This document shows positions 1 through 6,105 of a stretch of 6,105 nt of DNA, in pieces. Numbering within the stretch: the stretch's first letter is position 1; every line of letters begins with the position of its first letter. The DNA is from Lachnospiraceae bacterium (lineage in GTDB: Bacteria > Bacillota > Clostridia > Lachnospirales > Lachnospiraceae): NCBI GenBank assembly GCA_024691065.1, contig JAILOA010000199.1:1-6105 (forward strand). The letters are read 5' to 3'. A model generated the notes under the pieces. That model worked only from the letters and a program-made list of their open reading frames with translations. It did no database searches and was not told the DNA's origin. Position numbers and translations under genes: made by a program.

Positions 1-30
1 ATAGCAAAAACTCTCACATATAATAATTAA
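1..30. other. Short end region after hom, nothing recognised
   Basis: Thirty bases after the hom stop are A/T-rich, with no hairpin and T-run seen before the window ends. Whether the transcript continues into another gene cannot be told from here. Confidence 0.5.
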
Positions 31-1221
31 TTATTTAAGTCTAATATAATTAATAACCTCTGTACTATCCTTAAATGCCTTAAATTCCTTTTCAGTAATC
101 TCAGAAGTTATAAATGCAGTCTCACCTTCAAACTCGGAAGGCACATTTTGAACATCAAAGCCAGAAGCCTTGAAATCATTACCTTTAACACGTACAAAGA
201 ACTGTGCCTTTGTCTCCTCAAACGGAATCAAAGGAAGCTTTTCCTCCTCCCATTCAAGATAAATATTTTCATTTAAGAACTTGGCTGCTTCAACCACATC
301 AGCAACAACGGCGCTTGCAGTAGGAAGCTTACCTGCACCCTGACCTGTAAATACAACGTCATCCAGCATATTACCGACAACCATGATGGAATTATATACA
401 CCATCGATATTAGCTAATGGATGATCTTTTGAAAGAAGATAAGGCATAACACTGATTGAAATACCCCCGTCCTTCTTTACGGCCGAACCAAGAATTTTAA
501 CCTTTTTATCAAGCTTTTTAGCATATACGATATCCTCGGCAGATATCTCTGTGATGCCCTCTGTATAAACATCTTCAAACTTAACTGTCTTACCGTAGCT
601 AAGTGATGTAAGGATTGCAATCTTACGTGCAGCGTCATAACCGCATACATCAGCAGTAGGATCCTTCTCGGCATAACCCTTATCCTGTGCATCCTTTAAA
701 ACATCATCAAATGCAGCGCCCTTATCTGTCATTTCAGTAAGAATGTAATTAGTCGTACCATTCAGGATACCTGATATTTCAAGTATATCTTCCTGACAAA
801 GACAATCACGGATAGGACGGATAATAGGAATACCACCACCTACGGCAGCTTCGAATAAAAAGTTTATATTTTTTTCACGGGCAATCTTAATAAGCTCCGG
901 TCCGAATGCTTCAACCAAAGCCTTGTTTGAAGTACATACATTCTTTCCTGCCTCTAATGAAGCCTTAACAAATTCATAAGCAGGATGAAGTCCACCCATG
1001 GTCTCAACAACAATATTTACTTCAGGATCATTTTTAATAATTTCAAAATCATGAACTAATACACTTTGTACAGGGTCTCCCTCAAATTCTCTCAAATCCA
1101 AAACATACTTAACATTAATCTCCTTACCACTCTTTTGGGTGATAAGATCGGCATTTTTCTTTAAAATCTCCACGACACCTGAGCCGACTGTTCCGTAGCC
1201 CAAAACTCCAACATTAATCAT
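31..1221 (-). CDS. hom: Homoserine dehydrogenase
   Basis: It interconverts L-aspartate-4-semialdehyde and L-homoserine with NAD(P)H, at the branch towards threonine and methionine, in the cytoplasm. From ATG 1221 it has 396 residues and ends in TAA. Visible motifs: the Rossmann GxGxxG in GVLGYGTVGSGV (4-15); CTSNKALV with Lys100, equivalent to the conserved TxNK lysine; AAVGGGIPII (125-134); the family signature GILNGTTNYIL (151-161); DPTADVCGYDAARK with Asp196 and Lys200, matching the catalytic Asp-Lys pair; and FTGQGAGKLPTASAV (291-305). The last 60 or so residues (from AQFFVRV, about 339) look like a shortened ACT domain: the first strand and the FITSEITEKEF and INYIRL strands are recognisable, but the usual PGVLA ligand loop is absent. 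Bacillus-type Hom with a full ACT domain is about 430 residues. It begins 22 bases after prfB with its own ribosome binding site, so cotranscription is likely. No threonine-related leader is visible in that gap. Confidence 0.95.
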   Translation of the reverse strand: MINVGVLGYGTVGSGVVEILKKNADLITQKSGKEINVKYVLDLREFEGDPVQSVLVHDFEIIKNDPEVNIVVETMGGLHPAYEFVKASLEAGKNVCTSNKALVEAFGPELIKIAREKNINFLFEAAVGGGIPIIRPIRDCLCQEDILEISGILNGTTNYILTEMTDKGAAFDDVLKDAQDKGYAEKDPTADVCGYDAARKIAILTSLSYGKTVKFEDVYTEGITEISAEDIVYAKKLDKKVKILGSAVKKDGGISISVMPYLLSKDHPLANIDGVYNSIMVVGNMLDDVVFTGQGAGKLPTASAVVADVVEAAKFLNENIYLEWEEEKLPLIPFEETKAQFFVRVKGNDFKASGFDVQNVPSEFEGETAFITSEITEKEFKAFKDSTEVINYIRLK

Positions 1222-1227
1222 AAACAT

Positions 1228-1237
1228 TCCCTTTCCT
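1228..1237 (-). promoter_or_regulatory. Ribosome binding site for hom
   Basis: AGGAAAGGGA at 1237-1228 lies just after the prfB stop. AAAGGG is 7 bases from the ATG at 1221. Another in-frame ATG at 1227 would start two residues earlier, with AGGA 6 bases before it. I prefer 1221 because MINVGVLGYGTVG begins as homoserine dehydrogenases usually do. Confidence 0.7.
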
Positions 1238-1243
1238 GTTATT

Positions 1244-2351
1244 TTATTGACCTGAAATCCATGAAAGATAAGCATTTATAAATGGATCAAGATTACCATC
1301 CAAAACGCTTTGGGCATTTCCGATTTCAAAATTAGTTCTATGGTCCTTAACCATCGTATAAGGTTGCAATACATAGGACCTGATCTGGCTTCCCCATCCG
1401 ATTTCCTTTTCATCTCCACGGATGCCGGCCTGCTTCTTTCTCTCCTCTTCCTCCCTTATCATAAGGAGCTTAGCCTTAAGCATCTGCATAGCCTTATGTT
1501 TATTTTGCAACTGTGAACGCTCATTCTGACAGGTAACAACAATTCCTGTTTCAAAATGTGTGATTCTGATTGCAGAAGAGGTTTTATTAATATGCTGACC
1601 ACCCGCACCACTGGAACGATAGGTATCTACTCTGATTTCTTCATCCTTTACCTCAATGTCAATATCCTTTTCAATATCAGGTATGACATCGCAGGAAACG
1701 AATGAAGTCTGGCGCTTACCTGCAGCATTAAACGGCGAGATTCTGACCAACCGGTGTACACCATGCTCTGATTTAAGGAAACCATATGCATGTTCACCAT
1801 TTATTTGTAATGTAACTGATTTGTAGCCAGCCTCATCACCTTCAAGGAAATCAAGCATTTCAACAGAAAAGCCCTTCTTTTCGGCATAACGCTGATACAT
1901 TCTAAGTAACATCGAAGCCCAGTCACAGCTTTCCGTACCTCCGGCTCCGGCATGAAGCGTAAGAATCGCATTCTCACTGTCATACTCACCACTTAAAAGG
2001 GTTTCTGTTTTAAGATTATTAAAATCTTCCTCAAATTCCTTAAAGCTTTTCTCAAATTCCGGGAGCTCGCTTAAATCGCCCTCGGCATCATAAATATCAA
2101 TCATTTCGAGAAGCTCATCTCTCTCAGCCTTTAAATTGTTGAATCTTTCAACAGTATCCTTTAAATACTTTAAGTCCTGGGATATTTTGGTTGCTTTTTC
2201 CATATCATCCCAGAAATCGGGAGCTTCCATTGTTTTTTCTAATTCCTCAATTCGATCTTCCTTATTAGCGAGGTCAAAGTGAGTTCCCCATTTCAACTAA
2301 AGGCTTTTCGTAAGCATTAATAGATAATTTTAAATTATCATACTCAACCAC
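1244..2351 (-). CDS. prfB: Peptide chain release factor 2 (RF2), made by programmed +1 frameshift
   Basis: RF2 recognises UAA and UGA in the ribosomal A site and triggers release of the finished peptide. Translation starts at GTG 2351, reads 25 codons (MVEYDNLKLS and so on to MGNSL), meets TGA at 2276-2274, and must slip +1 on CTT to continue as DLANKEDRIEELE in the frame ending at TAA 1244. The joined product is 368 residues. The order is an N-terminal helical domain, HAGAGGTESCDW, the SPF stop-codon recognition tripeptide at 205-207 (RISPFNAAGKR), the catalytic GGQ at 250-252 (SSGAGGQHINK), and EIGWGSQIRSYV with MVKDHRTN towards the C-terminus. SPF and GGQ fall at the same residue numbers as in E. 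coli RF2, which supports both the start and the frameshift position. SPF separates it from RF1, which has a PxT motif. Residue 246, before the GGQ loop, is Ser. It follows secA, as is common in Firmicutes, and hom begins 22 bases after its stop. RF2 level is expected to control its own frameshifting. Confidence 0.95.
2273..2291 (-). promoter_or_regulatory. Programmed +1 frameshift site of prfB
   Basis: The minus strand reads ATG GGG AAC TCA CTT TGA C. The slippery CTT at 2279-2277, the TGA at 2276-2274 and the following C match the conserved CTT TGA C element. Slow decoding of TGA when RF2 is scarce lets tRNA-Leu slip onto TTT, so the ribosome next reads GAC (2275-2273). A Shine-Dalgarno-like GGGG lies upstream, but 9 bases separate its last G from TGA; in E. 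coli (AGGGGG TAT CTT TGA) the distance is 6. Confidence 0.93.
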
Positions 2352-2370
2352 TTAATCACTTCCTTTTTTT
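2352..2370 (-). promoter_or_regulatory. Ribosome binding site and leader that set the prfB GTG start
   Basis: The purine-rich AAAGGAAGTG run (about 2366-2357) contains AAGGA and is followed by the GTG at 2351. An in-frame TAA (2354-2352) sits directly before that GTG, so the frame cannot start earlier. The start gives 25 codons before the frameshift stop, the same count as in E. coli prfB. A TATGAT (2376-2371) could be a -10 box, but I see no convincing -35 at 16-18 bases. Confidence 0.7.
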
Positions 2371-2440
2371 ATCATATTTTTTGAGATTTTAACCTGCTCT
2401 AAACCAAGACTATAATCTCTATTTATATAATCAAATCATC

Positions 2441-2505
2441 AAACTTTTCCCGGACTTTATTTGAAGCTTCCCATACAGAATTTATCAAATAACTCCGGGT
2501 AGTTT
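2441..2505 (-). other. Long interrupted hairpin in the secA-prfB gap
   Basis: On the minus strand three paired blocks nest in order: AAACT (2505-2501) with AGTTT (2445-2441), CCCGGA (2499-2494) with TCCGGG (2454-2449), and TTATTTGA (2492-2485) with TCAAATAA (2464-2457). That is 19 pairs with small internal loops (1 by 3 and 1 by 2) around a 20-base apical loop. No T-run follows, so it is not a standard intrinsic terminator. It could stabilise the secA 3' end, mark a processing site, or partly attenuate transcription into prfB; function is unknown. Confidence 0.5.
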
Positions 2506-2533
2506 CGACAATATTCATTATCAATTTATCAAA
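2479..2533 (-). repeat. 11-bp direct repeat TTTGATAAATT at the secA 3' end
   Basis: TTTGATAAATT occurs at 2533-2523, where it contains the secA TGA stop, and again at 2489-2479, 44 bases further on. TTTGAT recurs at 2443-2438, and a related TTTGATT at 2435-2429. The second copy overlaps the left arm of the neighbouring hairpin. It may be a small local duplication or A/T-rich chance. Confidence 0.35.
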
Positions 2534-5099
2534 CCGTACCAGGTCTGCCGCAGCAATGCTTATATTTCTTGCCGCTTCCGCAAGGACACGGATCATTTGG
2601 CTGAACCTTCTTACCTGCTCTCTTCTTAGGAGTATTAACAGCAGTATCATCCTTATTTGTACCGCTTGCCTTGGCAACCTCTTCACGCTCAACCTTCTGC
2701 TCAACCTGAAGATGCATAAGAGCCTTGATGGTATCTTCATAAATGTTATCAATCATGTTATTAAACATATCAAGACCGATCAAATGATACTCATCAACAG
2801 GATTTCTCTGACCATATGCCTGTAAACCGATACCTTCACGAAGTTTATCCATATCATCGATATGATTCATCCAGTTCATATCTGTAACTTTCAGAAGAAT
2901 TACACGCTCAGCTTCACGAATCTGGTCCTCATCCTGGAACTCGGTTTCCTTCTCTTCATAGAACTTAACGGCTCTTTCCTTAACAAGCTGCATAAGAGAA
3001 TCCTTGGTCATTCCATCCAGCTCATTATCCTTAATTTTAACCTTCTTAATCGGAATAATAGGAATAATCAGGTTATTTAATTCACGTAAATCCCAATCTT
3101 CAGGACGCTGATCATCACCGATTGCTGCATTTACATAACGCTCAATTACATCATTCATCATAGAGAAGATGGTATCACGCATGTTTTCACCATCGAGAAC
3201 TCTTCTACGCTCCTCATAAATTCTCTCACGCTGTTCATTGTTAACGCGGTCAAATTCGAGGAGGTTCTTTCTGATACCGAAGTTATTTCCTTCGATTTTC
3301 TTCTGGGCACCTTCGATTGCATTTGAAAGCATCTTATGCTCAATCTGTTCTCCGTCCGGCAATGTATCGAATATCTTCTTATATCTGTCTGAACCGAAAA
3401 GACGCATCAAATCATCTTCAAGGGAAATGTAAAATCTGGATTCACCCGGGTCACCCTGACGTCCGGCACGACCACGGAGCTGGTTATCGATACGTCTGGA
3501 TTCATGACGCTCCGTACCGATTATCTTAAGTCCGCCAAGCTCTGTAACTCCCTCACCAAGCTTAATATCGGTACCACGACCTGCCATGTTGGTAGCGATT
3601 GTAACAGCCTTTGGCTGACCTGCATCTGCTACGATTTCAGCTTCAAGCTCATGGAACTTCGCATTCAAGACCTTATGAGGTATATTTTTCTTTTTAAGAA
3701 GAGAACTGATATATTCTGAAGTATCAATATTAATGGTACCTACAAGTACAGGCTATCCCTTTTCATAAGATTCGATAATCTCATTAACAACAGCATTAAA
3801 CTTCTCATCCTTACTCTTAAATACGGCATCATCGCGGTCAATACGTGCAACCGGCTTATTAGTCGGAACCTCGATAACGTCCATTCCGTAAATGTCACGG
3901 AATTCCTTTTCTTCGGTAAGAGCTGTACCTGTCATACCGCATTTCTTATCATATTTATTGAAAAAGTTCTGGAAGGTAATTGTAGCAAGGGTCTTTGACT
4001 CACGCTTAACCTTTACGTGTTCCTTTGCTTCAATTGCCTGATGAAGTCCGTCGGAATAACGACGACCCGGAAGAATACGTCCCGTAAAGTCATCTACAAT
4101 CAAAACCTCATTATCCTGAACTACGTAATCCTTATCCTTTGTAAATAAGGAATGTGCACGGAGTGCAAGGTTAATGTTGTGCTGAAGCTCAAGGTTTTCA
4201 GGGTCTGCAAGGTTCTCTACAGAGAAGAATCTCTCAGCCTTTCTGACACCGTCAGCAGTAAGGTTTGCATTCTTTTCCTTTTCATCAACTACATAATCAC
4301 CGGTTTCTTCTTCTTCCTCGTTCATAATGTAGTCCATCTTGGTCATTTCTTTTCTGGTACCACGTGTAAGCTGACGTACAAATATATCACAAGCCTCATA
4401 AAGCTTTGTGGACTTACCGCTCTGTCCGGAAATAATAAGAGGTGTTCGTGCCTCATCTATAAGTACGGAGTCAACCTCGTCGATGATAGCATAGTGAAGA
4501 CCACGCTGAACGAGTTTCTCCTTATAAATAACCATGTTATCACGAAGATAATCGAAACCGAATTCATTGTTGGTTCCGTATGTAATATCGCAATTATAAG
4601 CTTCTCTTCTCTCTTCCGAGCTCATTGTAGTAAGGATTACACCAACTGTAAGTCCTAAGAAACGGTGAACTTCACCCATCCACTCGGAGTCACGCTTTGC
4701 AAGATAGTCATTTACGGTAACGACATGAACACCGCCGCCATCCAATGCATTAAGATATGACGGAAGCGTTGCAACAAGGGTTTTACCTTCACCGGTACGC
4801 ATCTCGGTAATTCTACCCTGGTGAAGAATAACTCCACCGATAAGCTGAACATGGAAATGCTTCATATTAAGAACTCTCTTTGCAGCCTCTCTTACTGTTG
4901 CATAGGCCTCCGGAAGAATGTCATCAAGGGTTTCCCCGTTTTCAAGACGCTCTTTAAACTCAGGAGTTTTAGCCTTTAACTCGTCATCAGAGAGAGCTGA
5001 ATATTCTTCATCAAGAGCTTCGATTTTATCAACTATAGGTAATATTCTTTTGACCTCATGCTGACTATGAGTGCCAAAAACTTTAGAAATAATACTCAT
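2529..5099 (-). CDS. secA: Preprotein translocase ATPase SecA, with in-frame TAG at codon 449
   Basis: SecA is the ATP-driven motor that pushes preproteins through the SecYEG channel at the inner face of the membrane. From ATG 5099 to TGA 2529 there are 856 sense-length codons, a normal length for Firmicutes. Visible motifs: Walker A MRTGEGKT (100-107); IIDEVDSVLIDEART (about 205-219) with the Walker B acidic residues; the preprotein cross-linking domain at about 220-370 with a Glu-rich stretch near 260; GMTGTALTEEKEF (about 388-400); TNMAGRGTDI (503-512); GTERHESRRID and QLRGRAGRQGDPG (528-552) of the second nucleotide-binding domain; helical wing and scaffold; and the C-terminal zinc motif CPCGSGKKYKHCCG, with Cys 838, 840, 849 and 850. 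Codon 449 is TAG where relatives have Gln in GQPVLVGT. The frame on both sides is intact and conserved. Unless the base is an error or the codon is read through, the product stops at 448 residues, early in NBD2, and would be inactive. No good restart site follows. Confidence 0.93.
3753..3755 (-). other. In-frame amber codon inside secA
   Basis: The minus strand reads GAA AAG GGA TAG CCT GTA CTT, that is EKG-stop-PVL. SecA proteins have Gln here (GQPVLVGT). CAG to TAG is one C-to-T transition, seen as 'a' in place of 'g' at plus-strand position 3755. The next in-frame ATG is 56 codons downstream, inside TNMAGRGTDI. The TTG at 3668 has only a weak AAGG before it. Restart is therefore an unlikely way to make a useful second fragment. 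Confidence 0.95.
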
Positions 5100-5106
5100 C
5101 AATTAT

Positions 5107-5113
5107 CCTCCTT
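5107..5113 (-). promoter_or_regulatory. Ribosome binding site that sets the secA start
   Basis: AAGGAGG at 5113-5107 is a near-perfect Shine-Dalgarno sequence. It lies 7 bases before the ATG at 5099 and only 4 before an in-frame TTG at 5102. The spacing and the start codon both favour ATG 5099, so the protein begins MSIISKVFG. Confidence 0.85.
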
Positions 5114-5130
5114 AAAAAAACACAATCTTT

Positions 5131-5159
5131 ATAGTATCATTAAATATCTTTTAATGCAA
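5131..5159 (-). promoter_or_regulatory. Extended -10 sigma-A-type promoter for secA
   Basis: Read on the minus strand, TTGCAT (5159-5154) and TACTAT (5136-5131) are separated by exactly 17 bases, and TG at 5139-5138 gives an extended -10 (TGATACTAT). The match to the vegetative consensus TTGACA-N17-TATAAT is good. The predicted transcription start is near 5126-5123, giving a leader of only about 24-28 bases before the secA ATG. That leaves no room for a SecM-like arrest peptide on a transcript from this promoter. Confidence 0.72.
5138..5156 (-). promoter_or_regulatory. Inverted repeat in the secA promoter, possible operator
   Basis: The minus strand reads CATTAAA-agata-TTTAATG, a perfect 7-bp inverted repeat with a 5-base centre. 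It covers the 3' half of the -35 box, the whole spacer and the extended -10 TG. The position would suit a dimeric repressor. The sequence is A/T-rich, so chance is a real alternative, and no regulator is identified. Confidence 0.3.
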
Positions 5160-5181
5160 GCAAATTTTGAAACCCTGAATA

Positions 5182-6105
5182 TCACTTTAACAAAGAGAAT
5201 ATCATCTGTTCGGCAGTTCTACCACTCATTCCTCCGTGACTGATTCCCCACTTTCTTGCCTCCGCTAATAATGCTTCCTCATCTACCTTTAATTCCGGAT
5301 GTTTAGCGGCAATCCCCTTTACAATCTCAAAATAGTCCTTTTGAGAAGGCTTTAAATAAGCAATCTTAAGTCCGAATCTGTCGGAAAGTGATATCTTTTC
5401 CTGAACTGTATCGGACCTGTGAAGCTCATCATCCATATCAGCCCTGTCACCCCAGGTCTCACGAATCAAGTGTCTCCTGTTAGATGTAGCATATATGAGT
5501 ACATTTTCAGGTCTTATCTCCAAGCCACCCTCAATTACAGCCTTCAGATATTTATATTCTGTCTCAAACTCTTCAAAAGAAAGATCATCCATGAATATAA
5601 TGAACCGATAATTTCTGTTTTTAATGGCTGATATAACATCATTTAAATATTTAAATTCATGCTTATATATCTCAATCATTCTGAGCCCCATCGGATAGAA
5701 CTCATTTAATATAGCTTTTACGCTTGTGGATTTTCCGGTCCCCGCATCCCCGTACAAAAGAACATTGTTAGCTTTCTTTCCTTTCACAAATGCCTTTGTA
5801 TTTTCCAAAAGAAGCTCTTTTTCTCTCTCATATCCGATCAAATCCGAAAGCATAATACCTGTAAAGCTTGTAACAGGCTTTAATATATCGGCATTTCCAA
5901 CTGTTGTATCCTGCTTCTTATCAATATTATTATAATCCAGTCTGAAAGCCTTATTGAGACCAATCATTCCAACCCCGTAATCCTTATAAAAATCGGATAT
6001 TACGGCAGTCATCTCATTTGCATTCCGAGCCTGCTCTAAATTCTTACATAAAAGCCCTACCTTATCACTTACGCTCTTATTATAAATCTGCTCACTTTTT
6101 ATAAC
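5182..6105 (-). CDS. DUF815-family AAA+ ATPase, N-terminus outside window
   Basis: Predicted cytoplasmic P-loop AAA+ ATPase of the DUF815 family (COG2607), whose cellular role is not established. The frame is open to the window edge, so only the C-terminal 307 residues are visible; the ATG at 6012 is internal because the 31 codons before it are also open. In visible-residue numbering I see Walker A GDAGTGKST at about 119-127, Walker B IIFMDDLSFE at about 169-178, a sensor-1-like ATSNRRHL at about 206-213, a SDRFG segment near 241 that may carry the arginine finger, and a sensor-2-like GGMSGRTAEQ at about 291-300. The segment before Walker A (LIGYEREKELLLENT, then KGKKANNVLLYGD) is typical of DUF815. 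The gene ends in TGA 82 bases before the secA ATG. A separate promoter in that gap suggests that secA does not depend on this gene's transcript. No signal peptide or membrane segment is visible in this part. Confidence 0.88.
   Translation of the reverse strand, partial: VIKSEQIYNKSVSDKVGLLCKNLEQARNANEMTAVISDFYKDYGVGMIGLNKAFRLDYNNIDKKQDTTVGNADILKPVTSFTGIMLSDLIGYEREKELLLENTKAFVKGKKANNVLLYGDAGTGKSTSVKAILNEFYPMGLRMIEIYKHEFKYLNDVISAIKNRNYRFIIFMDDLSFEEFETEYKYLKAVIEGGLEIRPENVLIYATSNRRHLIRETWGDRADMDDELHRSDTVQEKISLSDRFGLKIAYLKPSQKDYFEIVKGIAAKHPELKVDEEALLAEARKWGISHGGMSGRTAEQMIFSLLK

Noticed and set aside
1222..1275. Longer hom start upstream (MLIFHGFQVNK)
   Set aside because: It would overlap the prfB 3' end and add 18 residues unlike Hom before the Rossmann strand. 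The ribosome binding site favours ATG 1221.
1244..2296. RF2 starting independently at TTG 2296 without frameshifting
   Set aside because: The first seven residues read out of the real frame and are unlike RF2. The CTT TGA C site with a 25-codon upstream frame explains the gene fully.
2383..2419. GAGATT/AATCTC stem before prfB as a terminator
   Set aside because: The stem has only 6 bp and a 25-base loop, and it is followed by an A-run rather than a T-run on the minus strand, so it is probably chance.
2430..2434. TTGATT with TATAGT as a prfB promoter
   Set aside because: The spacing is only 14 bases, too short for a sigma-A promoter, and no better pair was found in the gap.
2423..2518. Possible 31-residue small protein (MNIVETTRSYLINSVWEASN and on) after secA
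   Set aside because: There is no Shine-Dalgarno before its ATG, and its frame continues upstream as an out-of-frame shadow of the secA 3' end. The span coincides with the hairpin, so structure explains it as well as coding would.
2529..3668. Separate downstream SecA fragment starting at TTG 3668
   Set aside because: It begins inside the conserved VLNAKFHE segment with only a weak AAGG before it, and is in the same frame as the upstream part. It is the continuation of secA after the amber codon.
4152..4658. Open frame of 168 codons on the plus strand
   Set aside because: It lies opposite conserved SecA coding sequence, has no ribosome binding site or family motifs, and its low-complexity, Cys/Leu/Ile-rich sequence fits a frame opposite a real gene.

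Overview
The window is an A+T-rich bacterial chromosomal segment in which every convincing gene lies on the minus strand. Protein motifs and gene order (secA followed by prfB, a DUF815-type AAA+ ATPase, SecA with a cysteine-rich zinc tail, a short homoserine dehydrogenase) suggest a Clostridia-class Firmicute, probably Lachnospiraceae. That placement is inferred from family resemblance and was not tested by a search.

Read along the minus strand, from high to low coordinates, the layout is as follows. (1) The C-terminal 307 residues of a DUF815-family AAA+ ATPase (6105-5182), whose start lies outside the window. (2) An 82-base gap holding a strong extended -10 sigma-A-type promoter, with a perfect 7-bp inverted repeat across its spacer, and a strong ribosome binding site. 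(3) secA (5099-2529), 856 codons, full length and in one frame, but with a TAG codon at codon 449 where the family has Gln in a GQPVLVGT motif. (4) A 177-base gap with a long interrupted hairpin and an 11-bp direct repeat. (5) prfB (2351-1244), which needs the classic autoregulatory +1 frameshift at CTT TGA C to give a 368-residue RF2. (6) hom (1221-31), homoserine dehydrogenase of 396 residues, 22 bases after prfB and probably cotranscribed with it.

The first three complete genes cover protein export (SecA motor), translation termination (RF2) and the branch point to threonine and methionine (Hom). secA-prfB adjacency is familiar in Firmicutes; in Bacillus the gene before secA is hpf, and here it is a DUF815 ATPase. 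The main point to check is the amber codon in secA. The reading frame stays intact for 407 codons beyond it, so it is a single-base error, a very recent mutation, or a codon that is suppressed or recoded. No gene that ends in this window uses TAG as its terminator (TGA, TGA, TAA, TAA), but four genes cannot decide the matter. I see no mobile element, CRISPR array, rRNA or tRNA, and no undescribed multi-gene system.
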